From: Golubevia sp. BC0850
Lineage: Eukaryota > Basidiomycota > Exobasidiomycetes > Golubeviales > Golubeviaceae
Assembly: GCA_012976225.1 (NCBI GenBank)
Contig: JAAVVG010000009.1
Span: 1 to 64,000, forward strand
Reading direction: 5' to 3'
Length of the DNA: 64,000 nt
The notes beneath the pieces are model-generated. The model saw only the letters and a program-made list of their open reading frames with translations. It searched no databases and was not told where the DNA came from. Both the position numbers and the translations under genes were made by a program. Position 1 is the first letter of the stretch. The number at the start of each line of letters is the position of its first letter. This document shows, one piece after another, positions 57,470 to 64,000 of this stretch.

Positions 57470-57902
57470 GGTCGCGGGAAGCGTTGGATTAGTATTCGTC
57501 TAATCTCCATAGCTTGTCACGTACTTATAGATTCAGATAAATCTTAATCTGTTTTTGGGCCTTGTTTACCGTTGAAGGTGAAGAGGTGGGGGTCAGACAG
57601 AAGACCAAGAAGATTAAGGGAGCGTCTCAACTGGAGACCAATCCAAGAATCCTGCGAGGCCTCTCTGATCTCAGATCTGAAGCAAAAATACTCAATTCTC
57701 TTCAAAGGAATGGAAACACTTGCTATGTAAATCGAGTTTGACGTTGACAGTCTTCATTTCAACGACGCATTTTCAAATTCGGTGTCCCCGATTCCCGGAG
57801 CTATCGATCTTCAGATCTGATAATTCTTTCTCTTGAACCCATTCCATTCGCTTTGATTCCTTCTTGATCTTCTCATCCTCATCTCTCAAGCAAGACTTCA
57901 AG
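57470..57902. other. Intergenic, IMP2 to FSP1-like gene
   Basis: No gene is seen. The last 120 bp are pyrimidine-rich and contain no upstream frame of note. Confidence 0.5.
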
Positions 57903-60811
57903 ATGAATAATCCATTAGATGCACTCTCTGGAGCTCATACGAGAAATACGGTGGTAGTGTTAGGTGCAAGTTATGCTGGGAATCGAGCAGTGAATGTCTT
58001 GGTTCAACACCTTCCTCCCAGTTGGAGAGTCATAGTACTAGAAAGGAATACTCACGCAAATCGTAAGTCCATCATTTATCCCATCTGTTCATCCATTCGG
58101 TAACTCTATTCAAATAGGTGAGAATGGGGATCTCACCACCACCTCCACCACCCCAAATTCCTCTCCTCCGCCAGATCTCTACGCCTTCCCCAGAATGGCG
58201 ATTCTACCAAATGAAGCTCACAAAGTCTTCATTCCCTATACGAACATCTTTGGATCTTCACTTCCATCACATACTCCATCCACTTCTTATCCACATTTAT
58301 TAATTCATGGTTCTTTAACTTCCATCTCCGCCACCTCAACTTCCTCAAGAGGTCACTTAAACTTCGTTCCAATGAATCATTCAACAACTTCAAACGTCAG
58401 AGAAACTGTGAGGATAGATTTCGATTTCTGTGTCTATGCTCTAGGTTCTCATTTACCTCCACCGATTAACATTTGGTCTGGTCCAGGTCCATTACCAATC
58501 CAACCTTCAACTACTCCTACTCCTACTTCCACTCCTTCTTCCTCGACTACTGAAGCTTCAAGTGTCACTTTAGCAAGGAAGAATCTACTTCATTCACACA
58601 ATGAAAACAATGGTAGAGTCATTTCTGACTCTTCTTCCTCAGATCAAGAAACTGATCTAAATACTGATAGCAGTTCACAATCAGATGACTTTTCCTCTGA
58701 CTTCTCAAAGAAGCTTCAATTGGATAGGAACGGGAAAGGAAGGAATGATTCTTCTGATGGTATGACTTCTACTTCGTCTTATGATTCAATTTCTTCAGAT
58801 AGAGCTCCTTCAAACGGAGCAGCTTATGCTAGTGCAAAGTCAAAAGGATTATTACCACTCTCTCCTCCAAGCAGTAAACATCCAAGTCATGGAAGTCTAA
58901 GATCTGAAGCCATCAGGAAAGAAGAGGGTGGTGGAATTGGAATAAAGGTTCAATTACCTTTGTGTAGAGGGACTAAGAAGGAAGGAATGGCTTGGTTGGA
59001 AGATGCTAGGAAGAGGATTGAGGAAGCTAGCAGTGTTTTGGTCATAGGAGGAGGGGCTCTAGGTGTTCGTGAGTATTTCTGGGTCGAAACAAGAGGAGTG
59101 AGAAGGCGTGAGGAGGGGCGAAGGACGGAGAGATCTCGATTTTGCTGCATGCGTCATCCCATATAGCATTGCTCTTCGAAGGTTATTTTGGCTCGAGTCT
59201 GTCTACTGGAGACTTTCATAGAAATTATCGAGCTTCGGAGATTTGTTTGGGAGGCGTATAGTCACCAAGTCTTTCCACCACTTGCACCTAAAACCCTCCC
59301 TCCTCTCCGCTTTTGACAGAATTCGCTTCCGATATCGCCGAGTACTACACTGGCTCCTTATCCAAACACGTTACTCTAGCTCACTCAGGTCAAAGATTAC
59401 TGCCACGATTCGATTCTTGGATGCACAACGAAACCTCCTCAGTCCTCACCAAACTTGGAGTCAACATTCTTCTAGGTTCAAGAATCGATCTGTCATCGGT
59501 GGCAGTCCACGAAGAAGTAAATCCACTGACCAATCAAACCGAAACGATACGAACAGTCAAGACTTTAGATGGCCGAAGGGTTAAGGCTGAGTTAATCTTG
59601 TTCTGTACAGGTCAAACTCCAAACACCAAATTCCTCAAAGATTTACTTCCGAACACAGTAGATGATAGAACTGGGATGGCAAAGATTAATAGAAGCATGC
59701 AACTAGCTTGGGCGGTTGAACCTGAAGAAGAAGAAGAAGACGAAGAGAGTAAAACCTCGTCGACTAATGGAGCTTCGATACGTCTAGGAGGTGGAGGTAG
59801 TAAGAAGAAGAAGAAGACACTTTGGAAAGTTGAAGGAGATCATGATTGGCCTCATGCTTTAGCTTCTCCGAATGAATATACTCCTTTCCCACCTCCTCCC
59901 GAAAGTTGCGTTTCTCCTGCTAAAAGGAACGCTGCTCTACCTAACATCTCCAGCACTTCAACTTCAACCCATTCAAACTCTACTACCATCAATTCCGTTT
60001 CAAGCAAACCAGAAACTCGCAAACCAACCTATGGAGAAGCTTTACCGATCACTCCTGAACCTAAAGTCGCTTTACCTAATATCTTCGTAATCGGGGATGC
60101 TGCAGATGCTTTCGGAGCTCTCAAAGCTGGTCACACAGCTTGGACTCAAGCTGAAGTTGCAGCTAGAAATATCTGTAGAATCATCGCTTCGAGACCTTCA
60201 AGAAATTCTTCAACTACTTCTTTCTCCAAATCCTACTCTATCAACTCTTCAAGAAATACTACCTCTACCTCTACCTCTATCCAGACCAAGCAGGATGAAT
60301 TTGCTTCAAATCCAAACCTTCCTCACGTACCTTTCACTCCTTGCTCTCATGATTGCGCTTGTATGGAAACTTTGGATGAAGAAGCAAGTAAAGGGGTGGC
60401 TCCTTCTAAGTCTTCCATTACTAAGGTAGCTAATTCTGAAAGAGAGAATGGCAATGAGGACGTCAAAGATGAGGAAGAAGATGAATTCGAAAGTTGGAGG
60501 AAGAAGATTGAAGCTACTATTGGAAAGGACAGGTTGGAGAAATATCATCCTCCTCCTCCTAGTATCAAGGTCTCTTTGGGTTTGGTGAGTTTCCCTTCTT
60601 GCCTCTCATCTTCTAGAGTTCAAATTCCAATAATCATCGGCACTGACATTCTTCACTATTCTTTAACTTTCATCTCTTTGTCTAGACTTGCGCTCTCTCT
60701 CAATCGTCAGGTCGATACTCAATCAAAGGTCCTGAGGATTGTCCTTTAGATTTGAATGCTCCTAGTATGTGGACTAGAAGAGGTTTAAGTCAAGAAGACA
60801 TGATGATCTAG
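57903..60811 (+). CDS. FSP1/AIFM2-type NAD(P)H oxidoreductase
   Basis: Four exons (57903-58062, 58175-59068, 59320-60584, 60686-60811) give 814 aa, about twice the usual 370. These FAD enzymes pass electrons from NAD(P)H to quinones. Seen are the FAD-binding TVVVLGASYAGNRAVNVLVQ, then RNTHANHLYAFPRMAILP across the first splice, VFIPYT, the second Rossmann motif SSVLVIGGGALGVQFASDIA across the second splice, LILFCTGQTPNTKFL and NIFVIGDAADAFGALKAGHT. Long Ser/Thr/Asp inserts separate these blocks (about residues 150-270 and 485-600), and another acidic segment lies near the C-terminus. No membrane segment or presequence is seen. The exact orthologue is not settled. Confidence 0.85.
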
Positions 60812-61408
60812 TCAACCATTGTCTTTTTCCGTTCAGTCTCTTTCGTCACCGTCCATAGCATTCTTTCCAGATCTCTCGCAACTAGATTTGATTTGCCTCT
60901 CACTCCCCTTCGAACTGTAATTGACTCCTCATCATTTCTCGAAACCACTTCTCATCACCTCCCTTATTTTAATCCTTCTCTTCCCGCATATAATTAATTA
61001 CCTTTGTCTTCCCTCTCACAACAAACTGTATTACCTCTTCGCACCTTTTCTCCTTTCTCTTTTTCTGCAATTCAAATAATCTGCACAATCATCAAAGAGC
61101 GTCTTCTTCAGGAACGGGCTCGAACGGAGGATTGCAAGGAGATTGTTCAACATTGTGAGTTTGTGACTATAAGAGACTAAAGAGTACAAAGGGCTACTGC
61201 GCTACTGCGTATGGAAACTGGATGTATTTGGATTGAGATTTGATGGGTGGTGTAAAGGTTCATAGAGTTGCCGGAGAGAGTAGATACATGAAAGAATGGA
61301 GTCTGTCGTTTAGAAAGTCGTTAGAATCAGCAGGGTTTCGTGAAAGGGGGGGGGCTCGTTAGATGTTCAAAAGTGGAAAGCGTGACATCAAAGTGACTGG
61401 AAGACAAT
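60812..61408. other. Convergent intergenic region
   Basis: It lies between the ends of the FSP1-like and siderophore transporter genes. It is T-rich, with ATATAATTAATTA at about 60988-61000 and a G9 run near 61347. No gene is seen. Confidence 0.5.
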
Positions 61409-64000
61409 TCAAGTCCGGAGATTCTTGACGCTGCCTTGCTCTTCGTCAGCCACAGCTTCTTCATCATTCCTGATGTAAGCTATAGTGGAAGTACTACTGC
61501 TATCAGAAGTAGATCCATATCCTTGAAAGTTGTCTCTTGGAGCGAAGAGAGAGCCTCGAATACTTGATTCTCTTTTGGCTTTCTTGAACTCTTCAGGATC
61601 GACGGTTGGATCTAGACTCTCTCCGGCAGCCACGGTCTTCCTTCCAGCAGCGTCAACTTGTTCAACTACGTTGTGGCTCTTGCCAAGGTGGTAATTTGGC
61701 ATGAGGATACCGGCCACTATCGGGATGAGAGCTGTCGAATAAGAGAGGAGAGGATGGAGATCAGAGTCAGGATCTCCTTCAAGAAGGTCGAGTCGACGTT
61801 TAAAGCTTAACTCACAAAGCAGTAAAGCAGCCCAGAAGAGCGGTTCAATAGTTCGATCATAAGCTCTAATGACTCCTTGTCTAATGATTGGATCGCCATT
61901 CTTCGCCGCCTTGATGTCTTGATAGAGTTTCTCGATTTGTTCCGGAGAGACCGATTCTGGAAGTTCTAACCTCATGTTCCTTCTCATGCTGCTGGACCAC
62001 GTGGCTCCAGCTACCGCCGATCCAATCGCTCCTCCAAGTTTTGTGAAGAGAGCTAGTAGTGAGATAGTGACTGCCAAGTCGGCACTGAGAAAAGGAGAGC
62101 AAAGACAGGGTCAACGAGAACTTCTTGAGATGGTCCTATCCTTTCAAGTTGAACTCACTGAGGGACTGAAGCTTGAGAAGCAACCCTAGAACCAACAACA
62201 CTAAGACTCCCCCCAGCGTAGATGCAGACTTGAGTTGCGATGAGGTTGAAAGTAGTAGCTTTGTCACCTCTTGCATAGAGAGTTAAAGCCATTCCTCCTA
62301 ATCGTAAGAAGAGACCGGAAAGCTGAAGCATCTTATACCGATGAGTGTATCTTAGCCATAAGCCTGCACAGATTCCACAAGAAGATAGAACGATGGTCGA
62401 TAAGTTTTGGAATCTTCCCCACTCAGTCGAAGTCCATTCTGTGATGACGAAAGTGTAAGAAGAGTAATAGATGGCTCTCATGTTTCCAGAAGCGAAGTAG
62501 AAGATGTCGATGACACAAGCTAGAATGAAGCTGGAATTGGGAAGGAAGGGTGGGAGAGGTCAGCTGATTTGGGGGAATGAGAAAGAGCTCGACTGAACTC
62601 ACGTCTTGTTCTTCAAGATTCTAGTCGGCATCAGCTTGCAAGGAGCGAACTTGATCTCATAAAAGATGAAGAACAAGAAAAGTAACGGTCCCATGATTAA
62701 CATTCCTAGCATATCTCCATTCTCCCATCCGTCTTTAGCATTAGGAGCTAGAGAGAAAGGTAAGAAGATTAAAGAAAAAGAAGTTCCCAGAAGGATCAAT
62801 CCAATCAAGTCCATCTCAACGGCATATCGTCTAATCAGATCAAACCATCCAACCTTCTTGATACCCGACCTACCAGCCATTTCTCTCATCCTTCTCTCAT
62901 AAGGACTAGCGGCGAAGGAAGTTTCTCCCTTCTTAGCGGCTAATTTATCGGCCTTAAACAGAATAACAATAGCAGGTAAAACGAGCATGGGAATGATGAT
63001 GACGAACATTCCATAACCTAATCTCCAAGCATCTTTATCAATTAACTTTCCAGCTATATTGGCTCCTACGAAGGAAAAGACCAGATTTGGAGCCGCTGTC
63101 AGGGCATGCATAAAGCCTCTCCATTCTAAAGGTGATAGATCCGCAACTATGATATCTGAAACCAGAGCCAGACCTGCTTCTCCAACCGTTGCTATCACTC
63201 TACCAGCTGAGAACTGAAAGATTGTGGCTGAGAAGGTGATTAGGAGATATCCGATTACGTAGAGAGAGAGGACGAAGGAATAGGCATGTTGTCGACTTGA
63301 GATGTCACAGATCTTGGCTATGAAAGGTTTGAAGACAGCAGCTGAAGATTTGAAGGAGGGTTTGCTGAGGTTAGCAATGCGCTTTCGATTCGAAGGACTC
63401 ACTAGTCAAAACAGACTCACTGATGATGCTTTCAGCTACCGAAACGGCAGCTATGAGAGAGTGCCGCTTGAAAGAGGCGAGAGCAAATGGAAGAAATAGA
63501 GAAGTAGTAGACATGTCCAGGGTGAAAGCGAACACGACACCTGAGAAAGAAAGAGGTGAGTGAGATGAGGTCAGAACTTTGGCTCAGGAGGCGAGGCACC
63601 GACCGTCTCTTCTCCCTTCTATCGCTCTTTGATGAGGCTCAAACGAGCAGCACCATGGCGGAGATGGTTGGAGCTTGCTTCACAGAGAAGAAGGACTCTT
63701 CTGTCTTGAGATTGAAGTGAGGAGCGACTTGCCTCCACTGACCAAACACACCAACACTTGACATCAGATGACTCACCAGCGATAGCACCATACAGAGTCC
63801 AAACAGCCATCCTGTTATTGCCAAATGTTCTATAGAGAGCTTCTATCTTAGCTACTCCGGCCTGCTGAGCCTGTCTCTGCTCTTCCAAAGCTCCATTGTC
63901 ATCCCCTTCTCCATCCTCATCATCATCCTCTTCTCCCTCTCCCCGTCGCTCATAATCAACTCCATCAGCATCATAGTTTCCAAGTAGCCTCCTTCCTTCG
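61409..64000 (-). CDS. Siderophore-iron transporter, MFS (Arn/Sit/Mir type), 5' partial
   Basis: Six exons are seen (from beyond 64000 to 63777, then 63540-63421, 63341-62603, 62530-62159, 62084-61816, 61731-61409). The start lies outside the window. It imports ferric siderophores by proton symport. The first visible exon is an acidic tail of the cytosolic N-terminus and the start of helix 1 (MAVWTLYGAIAG). Family marks include FTLDMSTTSLFLPFALASFK, FKPFIAKICDISSRQHAYSF, GRVIATVGEAGLALVSDIIV, ADLSPLEWRGFMHALTAAPN and a late FWAALLLSLIPIVAGILMPN. About 12 or more membrane helices are expected. The cytosolic C-terminus is about 90 residues, with GYGSTSDSSSTST. The substrate siderophore cannot be told. 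Confidence 0.9.

Noticed and set aside
1-64000. CRISPR array, biosynthetic cluster or bacterial-type operon
   Set aside because: There are no regularly spaced repeats and no linked biosynthetic enzymes. The genes are ordinary intron-rich fungal genes of mixed function.

Overview
The window is nuclear DNA of a fungus, very probably a basidiomycete and perhaps from the Pucciniomycotina; the placement below phylum is a guess. The genes are dense, lie on both strands and are split by many short introns, nearly all with the donor GTGAGT. Fungus-specific genes include inositol phosphorylceramide synthase (AUR1), an Arn-type siderophore transporter and a Dif1/Spd1-like protein. The exon joins below were worked out by eye. 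Every model given as a CDS keeps its reading frame across all joins, and most joins restore known family motifs.

Layout. 1-3.6 kb is a gene-poor end. It holds an intron-containing tRNA-Pro(AGG), a copied piece of that tRNA's 5' end, two inverted-repeat hairpins and what may be a decayed gene. 3.6-15.2 kb holds an acyl-CoA thioesterase, methionyl-tRNA synthetase, QRI7, a new 91-residue gene, RPC82 (RNA polymerase III) and cytochrome c heme lyase. 15.7-17.1 kb is an intact F-box protein. 18.4-24.9 kb is one 2071-residue, serine/proline-rich protein of unknown role. 25.5-35 kb holds an unusual Rab GTPase, ATP17, a DHX9-type helicase and SEM1. 35.7-37.3 kb is a decayed paralogue of the F-box gene. 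38-44 kb holds an MDR oxidoreductase, AUR1 and a ribonucleotide-reductase regulator. 44.4-50.5 kb is the Golgi Arf-GEF GEA/GBF1. 50.5-53.4 kb is nearly empty. 53.4-60.8 kb holds NFS1, IMP2 and an FSP1/AIF-type oxidoreductase. 61.4 kb to the end is a siderophore transporter cut by the window edge.

Themes. Many products act in mitochondria (QRI7, cytochrome c heme lyase, ATP17, NFS1, IMP2), and NFS1 and IMP2 share a 158-bp divergent promoter. Iron, heme and Fe-S functions recur (heme lyase, NFS1, siderophore uptake), but they are not adjacent and no cluster is claimed. Several proteins are much longer than their relatives because of low-complexity inserts or tails. Three small conserved genes (CYC3, ATP17, SEM1) carry unusually long introns, and two of those hide short final exons. 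I found no CRISPR array, no rRNA gene and no clear intact transposon. I saw nothing that amounts to a new multi-gene system; the strongest oddities are listed as findings.
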